A stretch of DNA of 64,000 nt from Druceiella hillmani (GCA_039881145.1 JAYKKI010000133.1:1568501-1632500); one strand, 5' to 3'; counted from the first letter of the stretch, positions 46,591 to 59,498 are shown. Notes: generated by a model from the sequence alone, not told the origin. Numbers and translations are program-made.

Positions 46591-47834
46591 TTTAGAAAAA
46601 AAAAGAGGGAAATTCTTTTAATTTTTGATAATTCCTCATAAAATTTCATAAATTGAACTGCAATTGTTTCCTTAATTGAAATAAAAGTCAATCTGAAAAT
46701 AATTCCAGGTAGAAAAAGCTATGTCTTTATATAACTGTGCATTAATGTAGAGCTCTGCAAATACAAGAAATTTTTAGTTTCCAAGCTGCAAGTTAATAAA
46801 GTCCTCTTTAGTAATAAATGTTAAAAGTGCTTATAGAGTTTCTCGCATGCGACAGCACATGTCAGTTTAATGCACTTTTATAACTAGCTTAGTTCTGTTA
46901 TACGAGGATATATTAAAATTTTATTGTTATTTACTTATATTAAGGTAAATGAACTTTAGAGGTGCGGCCACAGTTTTTTAGGTAAAGTTTTACGTTAACT
47001 GTGAGAACCATTTTTATTGAAGATAGAAAATAAAACAATATACAAAGATAATACTAGTCACTAAACAAACATTTCGGGAAAGTAATATAAGTCAGGAATT
47101 TTCCTACGCCAAATATTTACTATTTTTTCCATCAAAAAACGTATCATAAGATTCACGTATCATAAGAGTCGAAGGACAAAAAAAATTTTTAATTTAAAGT
47201 GTAAAAACCCTAAACATTGCTTATTACAAATTTTCAATTTATTTGGAATAATACTCTGTTTTTTTGAGAATAACCACTAACAATATAATTATCAAATAAA
47301 TTAATTGATTACACTAAATAAATTATAGGTAAAAAAAACACAGAAAAATAGTTTTGCAGACATTTTACCAGCTAATTGAAAAAGACTCTAAAATCTGAAT
47401 CTACAACCTAGCCATAGCGACGGGATCAACACGACATACAATTTTCCTCTGCACCTGCGCGAAATGCCAATGAAATTTGAATATGCGGGAAAAAAGACTA
47501 AGTCTGGGAAATTGCTTCACCAAATTCAATTAAAAGCAATAAATGCTTTCTATGTACTAGAAAATAAAGCCTGAAATTTAGCCTGTTCGAATCCAATTAG
47601 TTTTTCTTAATTTTTTTCTTTTTTTTTTCTTAATTTTTTTAGAACATAAGTTTTAACTTTAAACACTTTCATGTTGGAGCGGTAAGGTTTCCTTCATCTG
47701 ATTATTAAAAATTATCTACGAGTTGCCAAGTCCTACACAATAAAATAAGTCTAAAAGTAGTTCGATATTCTATTTATTTTTGAAAAGCTTTGAAAGCGCA
47801 CCAATAATGCTTGCATATATACATAAATACTCAT
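46591..47834. other. AT-rich DNA between duplicated blocks
   Basis: 46608-46850 resembles 40005-40215. 47600-47640 is a T-rich slippage region (repeated TCTTAATTTTTTT). CGTATCATAAGATTCA is repeated at about 47150. No gene recognised. Confidence 0.5.
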
Positions 47835-50420
47835 TAAGCTCCATGTCGCACTTATTCACTACCGATTTACCATAAAACATCTGACTAATTTTAATTTCAT
47901 AAGCCTTAACTGGATGCTCTCAAAATACTTTCATAATTTTCTTTAAAGTGGAAAATTCATATTTCAATACAAGTAAATTTAAACTTACTGGGCAACAGAC
48001 AATTAAGCAGTTCTAAAAGAAAATATTTATTTCCTCTGAGAATAATATATTTGGAAATAGTAAATATATATATCAAAGTTCTTATTATGAATGACAAATT
48101 ATACAAAATTCTCGGTTTATTATATCTTATAAAGTAACTGTACATAATGATTAAAGTAAGTAACTGTATATAATCTTAAAAAGTAACTGTATACAATGAA
48201 ATATTATCCCACAAAAACTGAACTACGCGATTCGTGTTTAAAATGCCTACGCTTAATTAAGTTCAGGCCCCTGGCTGATATTGTAAATTATTGAAATATT
48301 TTTAAGATCTTTGACTAATTTATCCTTCTTTTTTTAATTTATCCATAAATTATATCTGAAATGGAGTCTATTTCTGTGTATACATAACAACAGAATCTTA
48401 ATGTGCCCGACGTGGCGTTTAACAATTTATTAACGATGTAAAGAGAGAGATGCTTCTGGCAAAATAATTTACATTGTTTGGGAGTGTATATTTTTTCCAT
48501 GGAGATTTGCTATTTTGCATTTTTTTACCTTGGCCTCAAATGCTTTGTTATAAAACCTTTTGATCATATATATATAATATAAAAGTATAATAAACCTTAC
48601 TATATATAAAGCCCATATGATTTAAATTATTTATTGTAAATAATTTACAAAAAATTTTCTAATACTATGTGACTAATCAAATAAGTAAAGTGGAAAAAAT
48701 TTAATTGTTTGCTTTTTGGTCCTTATGTCTAAAATTAAAGGTTTAATGTTAAAAATGTGTTATGACATAAATTCCATACGTAGAAAAATATTATAGGGAA
48801 TATACAATATACGTTATATGCCACGTTTCGTAGGGGCATAATAATTACAAGTCGGAAACTTTCCTCGTTTGTTCGCACTAGCCTCTTAAGCTTATGTTTG
48901 ATTTTTTAAATTGAGTTTTCTTAAAAAAGCTTATACTTTAAAGAAAATTATCAACTGTTTGTAATAACGATATATATTATAAGAACAGAAAACTGATTAA
49001 AAATGTAACGAAATTTGCGTAAACTGCTTAAACCGTGCAAGTTGAAGAGACCAACTTATACATCTTATGCCTTCCCGTCGATATAGCCCTAATAGCGTCG
49101 ATATGGTTAATTACCACAAAATGAGGTTATGTTTAATTTTTTGAACGCAACGAAAGCTACAACATTCAACCAGTAGTAAATTAAAACAGAGGTACAATGT
49201 TGCTTGGGTACCTCTGTCTACTTATGGTTTCGTTATAGTGATTTGTCTTGAAAGTATTTGAAAGATTAATTTAATTAATTGTCTTAAATAAATATAGTTT
49301 TGAAATATGAATTTATATGTTTATATTATTACGATAATCCCAAGTTTCTTTATATTATATGGCGCATGAGACATTTCGTCTGTACAGATATTTTACCAAT
49401 CACCTGTTATCTAAAAAATCCTGTGTTCAAATCTAGCTGTTAGAATATAAAATACATAGATTGTCAAATATCTAGAAAAAAGTAATGGAATGCAACTCAA
49501 AACGTGCAGTTATGGAAATTGCGATTAATAAATTCTTTAACAGAAACATGCTTCAAATATATTAAGTTTGATGCGTAGAATCGTCTGAATAAATGGTTGA
49601 CACTTTCGTAGCCACACAAATGTTAAAAATTTTTGTGACTAGGAAGTACGATCTATATGACAAATCTCAACTAATTCTGAAAAAATCAGTTCTGAATTTA
49701 CAATTTCATAAAAAAAATACATCTGCTTATTTGTATGCGGAGTAACCTGTGTGAATAGTTGACACATTTTTTGATATCGTCTGTATACATCGTATATAGT
49801 TTACAGGGTAATGAAAATTTATAGTTTATGTTTTTATTGAGCCAACATCATTTAAGATTTTAATTTTCTTTGAAATATTATAAATTAATATAACAAAAAT
49901 AAGGCTAGAAATATTCTGTCAATATACTTAGTTCGATGCACACTGTGTGAATAATAGAGAGATTTTTGGTACAAAATTGTTTATTTTCTTATACAAAATG
50001 ATTGGCCAGCTTGATCTTAATAACGAAATTCATAAATTTATTACGAGAGGTATTCTTGGTTAATTTTTTCTTGTGCAAAATGGCAAGGAAAATTCTCTTC
50101 AGAAAATTTCAATCAACATGATTCATTTACATAAATTTTCATTGAGGTTTAACACAAAAATAACACCTTTCGTCAAAATAGTGTACACTTACATTAATCT
50201 AACTAGCTAACCTAACAAGTTATTCCAATAACATTTCGTTCTTAAAATCCCATAAAACCATTTCAAAAATTTAAACTTCTTTTGAGCTGCAAAACCTCTT
50301 TTCAACCGTTTCTAATATGGTTTATAAATGAAATAATATTTTAGAGAAGAAAATAAACCGAATCTAAAATTTACACCGCTGAGCAGCAATTTGCAAGTAA
50401 AATGGCCAAAGTTCAGGGAA
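47835..50420. repeat. Large duplication, copy B
   Basis: Partner of 42236-46590. Relative to copy A it lacks the (AT)n expansion, the fold-back insertion and about 1.2 kb, and it carries a private triplication at 48132-48198. Divergence is moderate (perhaps 70-75% identical by eye), so the duplication is old. Confidence 0.9.
48132..48198. repeat. ~25-bp tandem triplication private to copy B
   Basis: AAGTAACTGTA followed by YATAAT occurs three times. Copy A has a single AACGTAACTCGACATAATAA at the equivalent place. Confidence 0.88.
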
Positions 50421-51454
50421 AGATATAACAGGCATGGGAATCTTAATAAAAAGCAGTGTTTATTTTGTTTGACTTTTTAGTGTACTAACCTGCAAGCCTT
50501 GTTATTTTATTTTATATAGAAATTCATAAATAAATTAAATAGAGTTAAGAAAAATGATGTCCTTCATATTATTGTGTTTCATAAAATTCAGTCTCCTAAA
50601 TAGTTTATTTTTGTTTTCATAGAGTTTAGTGTCAATTCCATTACGAATTTTAGCCAAAACGACTAAAAAGTAGGGTTGGCTCGTAGTCTTCATGTTTTGA
50701 ATATGTTAATACAAGTTAAATAAATTAATTTAACCCTCCGAACTCGCAAAGTCACAATATGAGAGTACTTATGTCACGAAATTGTGACATGCTCGCTCTA
50801 GGAGTTAATTGAATATTCAAATCAATTGTTAGTACTTAGAATTATTATAACATTAGTTAAAAAACTAGGAAGAGGAAACACTTAACTTTGAAGCTTAGTT
50901 TTACTCAAATGGAAATTAAAACTAAAAATAGTAAATGTAATTAAAATTTAATTCCTAAAAATATATTTAATTACACTGTTCTAATGCGGCATGCAAAAAA
51001 TTCGCTTTATGCCAATCCGTAAACTTGTATTAAGGGATAAATAAGCGATATTTAAAATTATCGGATATTTGTACTGATAATTAGTTTTTACGTGTTCTGA
51101 GACCCCTAACTTAAGAAGATTGAAAAAAAAACTGAATGAGCTCCCGTGCTTAAAATGATAAATTTGTTTGACTATGTAAAGTTATTCTGTAAATAGTTCA
51201 GTAAAGGAACACTGCTGGGATATGTGGAAATCTTGAAATAAAGTTCACTAAGTAAATAAAGAATATTTTTGAAATATTGCCTTTTCCAATAATACAGCTT
51301 TAATTGGTCAACTTATATAATTTCCTGATACATCTGGAACATTTTTTTCAGTATTTCTTTTTTTCATTGATTGACTTATTTCAAAATAAACTTAATTTCA
51401 TTTATGTACCTGATAATAATTACATGTATCTCTGTATCGTTAGGTAATATATTT
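50421..51454. other. AT-rich DNA, no feature seen
   Basis: No gene or repeat recognised. Confidence 0.5.
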
Positions 51455-51462
51455 ACATATAT

Positions 51463-51531
<69 letters not shown>
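51455..51531. repeat. (AT)n microsatellite
   Basis: ACATATATACACACAT leads into about 32 uninterrupted AT units. Confidence 0.97.
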
Positions 51532-51534
<3 letters not shown>

Positions 51535-52016
51535 GTAATATTTTAATTAAATTCAATTTTTTTCTTTTCCAAACTGTTAATTTATTATCATTTTAACTGT
51601 TTTAAAAAAATATTTCCATTTTATATAATATTATTTTCTATCACTTGACGCGTTTTTTTAAATAATATTAAAAGTATGGTGAAAAAACTTCTTTTCCTGT
51701 AATTTTATAGTCTTTTCCTATATAATAAAGGAGCTATTTAGAATCGATATTTCTGTTAATTATTTATATAAATTTTATTTTGTTCATCTTTTATGTTCTC
51801 ATTCGTGAATATATCATTTCTTAGAACCTATGAGATTTCAGTAAATAGTTATACTTCATATTTTTTGTTGCTGTATTCAATATGTCCAAAGTAAATGTTG
51901 AAATGTAGATATAGGGATGCATAGTCCTATTCTGCTCTTCCAGTGCAATACTTATAGTCTCTGGTAGAGAACATGAAAACCGTACTTCTTCCATAGCACT
52001 TTCCCTTTCTGCTCTG

Positions 52017-52034
52017 TGACGTCAAAAATGGCGG
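52017..52034. promoter_or_regulatory. CRE palindrome beside a YY1-type site
   Basis: TGACGTCA (52017-52024), the full CRE palindrome, is followed by AAAAATGGCGG (52024-52034), which fits the YY1/PHO core ATGGCGG. Both are GC-containing words in an AT-rich setting, and such pairs occur in animal housekeeping promoters. No transcript evidence is available from sequence. Confidence 0.3.
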
Positions 52035-52773
52035 TGACTATTTTTCCGGGATCCTTATGGTAAAATATATCAATAAACATCCTTGCTTCTGTCACATATT
52101 TAATCTAATTCAACAGTTATTTTACATAAATTACTCAAAAAAAATTATAAATTCAAAGGAGCAGACCCCTCCGAAACTTTTATATATTTTTGATTGTTAA
52201 CTATTGAGATATATGTACTTTGATGTGCTTTGAATTGTGCAAAATTTTAAGTTTCTTCATAAAACGTTTTAGGAGAAAAATGGTTATGATGGACCCACAG
52301 ATGAACGACCAATAAGTGATATCATGTGGACCATTTTTCTTATTAAACAAATGTAACCTCTAAAATATCATAACAAACCTCTAAAAATCAAATAAAAAGT
52401 GGTGTGTTTTTAACACACATTTGTCAAATTTATCATAGTTCTCAAATCTAAAAACGGACCACATATTATTTTGATGAAAAGAACGCAAGAAAAATGGATT
52501 AATAATACTATATCTTTTTTTATTCTTTAAAGGGTTAGCCTTATATCACTTTGTTTTCCGTCTTTTAGTCTATTTGTTGGTCGAGATCCTTTTATTCGAG
52601 AATTGTCAAATGTATCAAGAAAAAATATTGTCCAATTTTCAAGTCTCTGACTTAAGGGTAATCTAAAATTCAAGCTTCTAATAAAATATTACAAAAATTT
52701 ACGTCTTTTCAAACATTGCCTATTGATACAGACTCATTCATCAAAACATACTTCCCGCAGACCAAAAATCTTC
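52035..52773. other. AT-rich DNA, no gene seen
   Basis: Contains a GGACCCACAGATGAACGACC word near 52290, of the loosely recurring motif set. Confidence 0.4.
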
Positions 52774-53300
52774 ACATATAGCATGAAAGAAAACCTTAAA
52801 ATATAAGTAGAAAAAAAACCTTTAAGCATAGTAGAACTAATGTTATTTAGGCTCCATACATATTTGTACCGAAATTCAAAAGTTTATGTTTACCAAAAGT
52901 AACCCATAGGTTTTAGTGATTATTAAGTAAGAATATTTTGTGACATTTAGCATGAAAGAAAGCATTAAATTACAAGTAGAAAAAAACCTTCCAGGAACAG
53001 TAGAATTCATGCTACTAAGGCTCCGTACATATTTATGCACTTATTTACAATTAATTCATTATATACATTTTATGCACTTATATAAATGTAATGCAACTTA
53101 TGTATATGGTATTTCCAATCATATTTTTTACACATATTCATTTTTCACAGCCTAACTCTGTTTAGAAATAGGATTAGAAATCGTTAATTTTTGGATTTTT
53201 CTCTTTACTTGTGTCATAAGATCCTCCATTGTGCCGACATTCAAAATTCTGTGTCGACCGGAAATAACTCATTGGTTTTATTGATAATTAAGTAAGAAGA
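52774..53300. repeat. ~169-bp direct duplication split by an insertion
   Basis: Unit 1 (52774-52940) runs from AGCATGAAAGAAAACCTTAAA through GGCTCCATACATATTTGT to GGTTTTAGTGATTATTAAGTAAGAA. Its first half recurs at 52943-53036 and its second half at about 53222-53300 (GGTTTTATTGATAATTAAGTAAGAA). The second unit is thus interrupted by about 180 bp of AT-rich sequence. Confidence 0.85.
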
Positions 53301-53928
53301 AGAATAAGTAAGAAGTACGTCTTATGGTGTAGTTCACTACTTCAATTTTGACAGCAACGTAAAGCGATAGTTCTTATTATACGACATTAATTACACTAAA
53401 TAAACTTGATATCTAAAGAACTTTCTGTAAAAACGGACTTCAATAGACACACGGATGAATGGACGTACGGATAACTAAATGATCCTACAAGAGTTCTATT
53501 TTTTTTAATTTTGAGGAATGGAATCACAAAAATAATCTGGAAATTGTTGATTCCTGAATTTGCATGGAACTATCACTCATCAAACATAAGTTTTATTGTT
53601 TTTGTTTTTCTTGGTAATAAAATCTTAAAACCACTATTTATTAAGAATAACATAGATCATAATGAAATATAACGGTTGACAACTGTCATGTCACGGGTTT
53701 TACTTGTATTTGGTGTAACTTGGTGTTAAGTATAACCTGTTTTTGTTGTACATGAAAACATTATATAATATTACAACAGTTAATAGATAAAAATTATTAA
53801 AAAAATATATCATACTATTTATGTGATACTAAATTTTTTTTATGATACTCCTTAAAGGTTAACTGGGAAGTTTTAGGTTTTTTTATTATTCAGTGGTAAG
53901 TCTCATCAAAATTAAATTTGTACTATTA

Positions 53929-54141
53929 CTACAATTTATCAAATTTACCATTATGGGATAGACTCGTAGGTAATCTTATCATACGTCCCGGTTTAACCGT
54001 AATTATCCCAGTTTTAGACACTGATCCCTGCGTCTCCGCTGTTTTTTTTGCATTACGTAGTTGCAGTTTTGTAATCGTTGTTTGGAATTTGAGACATGCG
54101 TAAAATTGAAACATGGGGTAATATGCCAAAAATAAATGCAA
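53929..54141 (-). other. Coding-like segment, unrecognised
   Basis: A minus frame without an ATG near the start, containing KLQLRNAKKTAETQGSVS and KTGIITVKPGRMIRLPTS, in a patch slightly richer in G+C and CpG. The plus strand is also open here. Function unknown. It may be a transposon remnant. Confidence 0.2.
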
Positions 54142-55590
54142 ATTTAGGAATGGATTTCAAAAGTACTCTACCTATATAAAAAAAAACATTCTGGTTATTA
54201 TAGCAGAGTAATGTGCCAGCAGTAGTTCTTAGAATTCAGAATGCTATTATATACGGTGCGTAAGTGGACATTAAGAATCATTTGATACGTGAAAAATTCA
54301 AGATTATTATTACTGCAACAGTAAACACATCATCTAAAACACAACTATAAACACGATGACTCCATTCAAGATGGTTTAGTTGTTGCGACCGAAGTGGCCA
54401 TATTTATTTTCCTTCTCTAACTGTACGTCGAAATTGATCTCAAAATTTATTAATCAAAAATTTGGTGCTGCAAGAACGAAATAAGAAGTGATAATTTTGA
54501 ATGTTTTGGCACCATTATCTGTGGAAGAAAAAACACTGGCTCTCAAAAGACGCTATTTTTAAGTGTTAACAATGACATTTCAAATAGATGTAAAACTATC
54601 GCTCGTTGTTATCAAATATAATTAAACAATTTAAAGTGTTTTATTAAAACTGCTATATTTTGAATCTAACTGAATAACTATGAGGCTCTAACGATATTGA
54701 TTGAAAATATAACTTCAACATCACTTGGTTTTGTAGTTAACAACAAAAAATTGCATAATTATGACACAAAATTCGGAGTTATCCATAGAAGAAGAAAAAA
54801 ATATTTTTACAGTTGGCTTAAACAGGGAATTTGGATTAATATTGTCGGCATCGGATGTGGCGCACATATTTCCTAAATACACTTGCAATTACTGTGTATT
54901 GCCAATTAACCTTGAAGCCTTTGTTATAAAAATATACAAGTGTTTTAATATTTACACCATTATAGTGGCTAATTAAAGGAATTCTACAAATTTATAGCTA
55001 TTGAATACAAAAAAACTAGTTCAGCATGGAAATATAAGATTTAATTCTCTATTTCCTGTAGTTGAAACAATTTTAAATATGTACATAGACCTGACATCAC
55101 ATTCTATTGCGACAAAATAACTGTCTCCGTGCAATGTATGATTTCTTGAGTCACAAAGGTGTAAATCACCTTTTTTTTATGTTTCTGCACGAAACACTGA
55201 ATAAATTTAGGAATAATGCATTACTTGTGAAAAATTAAAACTAGCGCAATGGACCAACCAGACTGAAATCGCTAGGAGCAAAAATGACTGAAATCTTCAC
55301 GAAAGGATGTATAGCAATTTTATCCCACATGGAGTGGTATATTTGTTAAAAAATCTATACATATGGAAAATATTTTTAAATAAATACGTACGCTAACAGT
55401 TTTCCAAAATATCGTATAGTACAAAACTTTGGAATATCCCAAATAAGAAATGGCGTCTACAAATTACATATTACATCCCTCCCTCTCCTGTGTGGGAAAC
55501 CGAATAAAGTTATCAATTTAAATGGGAAATTATTCGATTTGAATTGTTTGTGCCAAAAATAATAGAAACCAACATCGCTTTGTAAGTTGA
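54142..55590. other. AT-rich DNA with one small ATG-started frame
   Basis: A plus frame at 54761-54976 begins MTQNSELSIEEEKNIF and is 71 codons. It has no recognisable domain, promoter or splice context, so I treat it as unsupported. Confidence 0.35.
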
Positions 55591-55996
55591 AAAGCTAGGT
55601 TAACCTTCACAAAACTGAATCCCAACAGCGGTCACATGAATTAACAAGGGGAATGAAACTTATATCACTCCATTCCAATCACAAAACCGTGTTGTTTTAC
55701 GGATGTGAAACATGGACGTTAATGAAAAATTTCAACTCACGACAGGCACAAACCTTTGTTAGCCTTAAATATATTTTGCGAATTTTCTCGCCCAGAAAGA
55801 TATTTAAAAGCAACTTCTTACTCCGCAATTGGAACTCCTCCACATCCTTAAAATAGTTTTTATTTAAACCCTGAAAGAATAGAAAAGGTAGTGAATCGAT
55901 TTTGAGGAGACTGGCTTAAGGTGGATTGTACTATCTAGAATTAAGCTATAGCTAAAACTTTGAGTAAAATGAAACGCGATGACCAGAATCGATTTG
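55591..55996 (+). mobile_element. Decayed LINE fragment (FYGCETWTL region)
   Basis: KARLTFTKLNPNSG (from 55591) precedes, in another frame, KLISLHSNHKTVLFYGCETW and then the segment QAQTFVSLKYILRIFSPRKI. This matches the insect LINE stretch usually read LLYGCETWTL....IQAFVNRCLRRILRI.WP..ISN. After a deletion, NPERIEKVVNRF (about 55868) fits the NP.GKRKRGRP.NTWRR tail, and ELSYS fits a following segment. Several stops and frameshifts mean it is inactive. Confidence 0.75.
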
Positions 55997-56945
55997 TATG
56001 AAAAAAACACCCTAGATGTCTTTTGCTTCATTGAAAGGTATAAAAAAGGAAAAAAGAACTGGGGAGTTAACTATTTCAATACCGGGAACGTCTCAGAAGA
56101 AGTGATTTTTCATAAGAAGTACACATTAAACCTATAAAGGGGTAGACCTTCCTACGTAATTAACTATAAGTTTCAAAATTTAAATCCTTCACGTCTCACT
56201 GCTGTATCCTGATATTCAAATGTAAGGAGGAGAAATAACTTATTTTGATCCTTGAAGATTTCGCCAAAAATATTTTCATCTATTCTTGCTATCAGAAAAT
56301 ATTAAAGTCACTTTGTGAAAAGTTACTTTTTGTAAGGAAGATGGAACTATTAAATTATAAGACAGGGTAGATATTTTTACCTAATTTGCCTTAAATAAAA
56401 TGGATTCAAATGTTATTCGCTATGCTGTCGCTTACGTCTATGGAAAAATACTTCCTTTAATCCGATCCTTATTAAATTTAGCATATAAATTTCACTCTTT
56501 ATCTTATATCACAATACAATGAAAGTCACCGTTTTTAATTTTGTAATTCAATTGCTACAAACGATTCATTTATTAATTTGTATTAATCTTATACTACGCC
56601 TGCCTTCATTTTTGACATCTAAATCATGACATTTACTGAAGGCATCATGTACTCTAATAAGAATGGCAATATGGTGTAGAGGCGCTCCTAGCATTGTGTT
56701 GACATTTGCCGTAAAGGTAGTAGTTCTAAGCATAAGCGAACACTGTGTACTCAGAACAAGGTTGTATGAAAGATAGACTAAAAGTACCATAGGCTGCCCA
56801 GGTTATGTATACAATTATACATGTAAAACATACAATTTTTTTTCTTCATTTTATATATCGTATGACCTGTCCTTCAGAAAATAAATTTATTATCATCCTA
56901 AAGCTATTTTTTAATTCAATTTAGGACGTTTATATTTATTCACAT
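55997..56945. other. AT-rich DNA, no feature seen
   Basis: The 56566-56790 minus frame is short and unsupported. Confidence 0.5.
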
Positions 56946-57058
56946 ATTACTATTTTATTTTATTTTAGTAATAAATCGGCAGTTTATTTTTTAAGCTAAG
57001 TATCAAACTTTACTTAGCTTAAAAAAATAAGCTGCAGATTTATTACTAAAATAGTAAT
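56946..57058. repeat. ~48-bp inverted repeat, 8-nt loop
   Basis: Arms flank TCAAACTT (57003-57010). The inner arms are AAGCTAAGTA and TACTTAGCTT, and the outer arms carry ATTTATTACTAAAATAGTAA. The left arm holds an extra TTTTATTTTA repeat, and there are two internal mismatches. It is one of the longest short-loop hairpins in the window. Confidence 0.93.
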
Positions 57059-57793
57059 CTCTTATCGCCAGCCACATAATTAAGCAAGATAAATAAGTAA
57101 TATGGTAGGATAGAAGTGATTTGTGAAAACTAATTGAATACAGTTGGGAAATAATATAGGTAACGATATTTAAGTACAATTAAATCAAAACTTTACTAAA
57201 TTGATACAGTGTGTGTGAAATAAAAACAAAACGTCATGTTTCGTGAATGAATGGATAGGTTTGTATTTCAGAAAGTATTTAAATCTGCCAATAATAATAA
57301 GTGATTATTTATTAAACCACTTTTATACACAGACGAGAGGAAAGGAGTACTTTGTACACTTGTGTTCATTTCGTTCTACAATCTAATGTAATATACAATG
57401 ATTGAATAAACTTCACTTGGTAAAAGTGAGGTTTTATCAATCAATAGTTCAAGATCTCTTACAGTTTAAGTAAAAGGAGAGTCATCTGTAAGCTTTTTCC
57501 TCAAATGTTTAGGAAAAATAAACATCACCTTGGAGTAACACAACAACTAGACTAATACACTTTGAATAATTTTAAGCAATTGTGTTTAAATATAAAAGAC
57601 AACAGAATTGGATGCATTACTAAACTATAAAGATATAAAAAAAATATTTGGATGAAATTTTGAGCATAAAATGCATGTTTTGAAATGCTTACTTTGATCA
57701 GTGAAGTTGATGTTATGTGTCTTGACTTAAAGCTTCACACAGAAGTTACAGAGGATCTAGTAAATCGGCTGAAAATTTTTTGATAGTATACTA

Positions 57794-57865
57794 TATCGAT
57801 AACGGTATATCGATACTTTATTGTTACTATATCGATAACAGTAGGATATCGATATTATATCGATA
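57794..57865. promoter_or_regulatory. Cluster of five exact TATCGATA sites
   Basis: TATCGATA occurs at 57794, 57808, 57830, 57847 and 57858, each exact. In Drosophila this 8-mer is the DRE recognised by DREF, and its CGATA half is bound by the insulator protein BEAF-32. Five in 72 bp is far beyond chance. The spacers (6, 14, 9 and 3 bp between sites) are partly similar, so local duplication contributed. Confidence 0.55.
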
Positions 57866-59127
57866 AGAGTAGGTGAATATAGCTATAGTTCGAAAATATT
57901 CTGGGCCGGTTTAGGAAAATATTTTGGGTGAAGGAAAAATACGCGCCTTCTTTTAATCGGAATGAAAGCTAGAGATTAATCTAAAAGTATGAAATAAAGC
58001 AGTCACCGTATGTGCTGCAATATCCACATTGAGAATAAGAGCGTTGATACTTAAATAAACAATGCTAATCGATTTCGTAGAAGACTCTTTTTACTAAGGA
58101 TATCGAAATCTCCTTAAGTAAAAATGACCTAGCTATTCAATTATAATTGGGATGATATGTTATTTATTATTTTGAATGAAGATTTTGGAATCTTAAAAGT
58201 GATGAAAACTATGACATCAAAAATTTGGAGATATTGCCAAGAAAGTTTTCGTAATATCTACGTGACGTAGAAACTTTAAATTTGGCACAATGTAGAATAT
58301 AAAATATACGTTTGAAGAGGCAAATAGACCAAAACTAAATTCCATCAATCGCATCCCAACTATGTATTTATTGTCCGAAGATATAAGTAGATATTACGAG
58401 AAAATAGATTAATTGATTCAAAGAGAACAGGAGAACCTTAAAAATAGGAATTCGGAAGATAAGGCGATAGAACCATGATGATGACAGATCTTAAGTAATT
58501 TTTTGACAAATTCTCTTTGTGTATGTCCTCTAAGGACACTTACTCTAGTAACAGTACAGGTCGAGATATTAATAATATAAATTGTGCAGGTTGTACATAT
58601 ATGCTTTAGCTTACTATACATTTCAATATATACTTTTTTAAATTTTTATTAAAACAAGTTGACCAATGAAACGAAAGTGAGCTTTTAATAAGTAAATTTT
58701 GAGCATAAATAAATTAGATTAGAATCGCAGCCAATAACAATTTTATTAGGGACAATTTATAAAATAGATGGCTCTAATTACATTATTGATAATGATATCA
58801 TGCCAATATTCAAATTTTATAAAACAATTACACATAACGTATAAATAAATATTGTTTTGAGTAATATAATTAGAAATAACTTTTAACAATACCTGTGTAT
58901 TCTATAAATGTATAAGAACTTTTAAAACAGATATTCGTTGCAAAGTCAATTAAAAAGTATAACTTTTAGTAAGCCCAAATTATTTTTTTCGTCGTTTTAT
59001 ATAACGACTGTTAAAGTAAAAATATGAAAATTATAGTTACAGGAAATTAATGCAAAAGTAGAGCGACAATTTCATTACTATTAAATTTTAAAAATATTTA
59101 TGACAGTTTTACGCCTATGAAAGGTAT
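57866..59127. other. AT-rich DNA, no gene seen
   Basis: Contains GTGACGTAGAAACTTTAAATTTGGCACAA-type sequence near 58262, related to the 26.4 kb motif. Otherwise unique. Confidence 0.4.
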
Positions 59128-59197
59128 AGTAGGCAAATTTATATTATTTCGAATATGTTACAGTAGGCACAGTAGGCAAATTTATATTATTTCGAAT
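59128..59197. repeat. 43-bp tandem duplication
   Basis: AGTAGGCAAATTTATATTAT at 59128 recurs exactly at 59171, with CAGTAGGCA fragments between. A related single copy (TGTAGTAGGCAATATAG) lies near 61936. Confidence 0.95.
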
Positions 59198-59498
59198 TCT
59201 CGTAATGTGAGTTCTGTTCATATGTAACAAGTTTATTTTGAAAATATTCAAACACTTAGGTATATTAGGTATCCATATATTTTTGTGTCAAAAGAGGAGG
59301 TAAGAAATTAGTAAAACGTAAATTTAAGCTTTAGATTTTTTAAGTAAAATAGTAAAAAAATTACGTAAAATATTTTAATGTATTTTTCATTGAATTTTAA
59401 TTTTTTAAATGTATGAAAATATACCACTTTACTGAACATAATATTTTCTAAACCATTCCTATGGTAATTTCAATAATAAAATACATATATAAATATAT

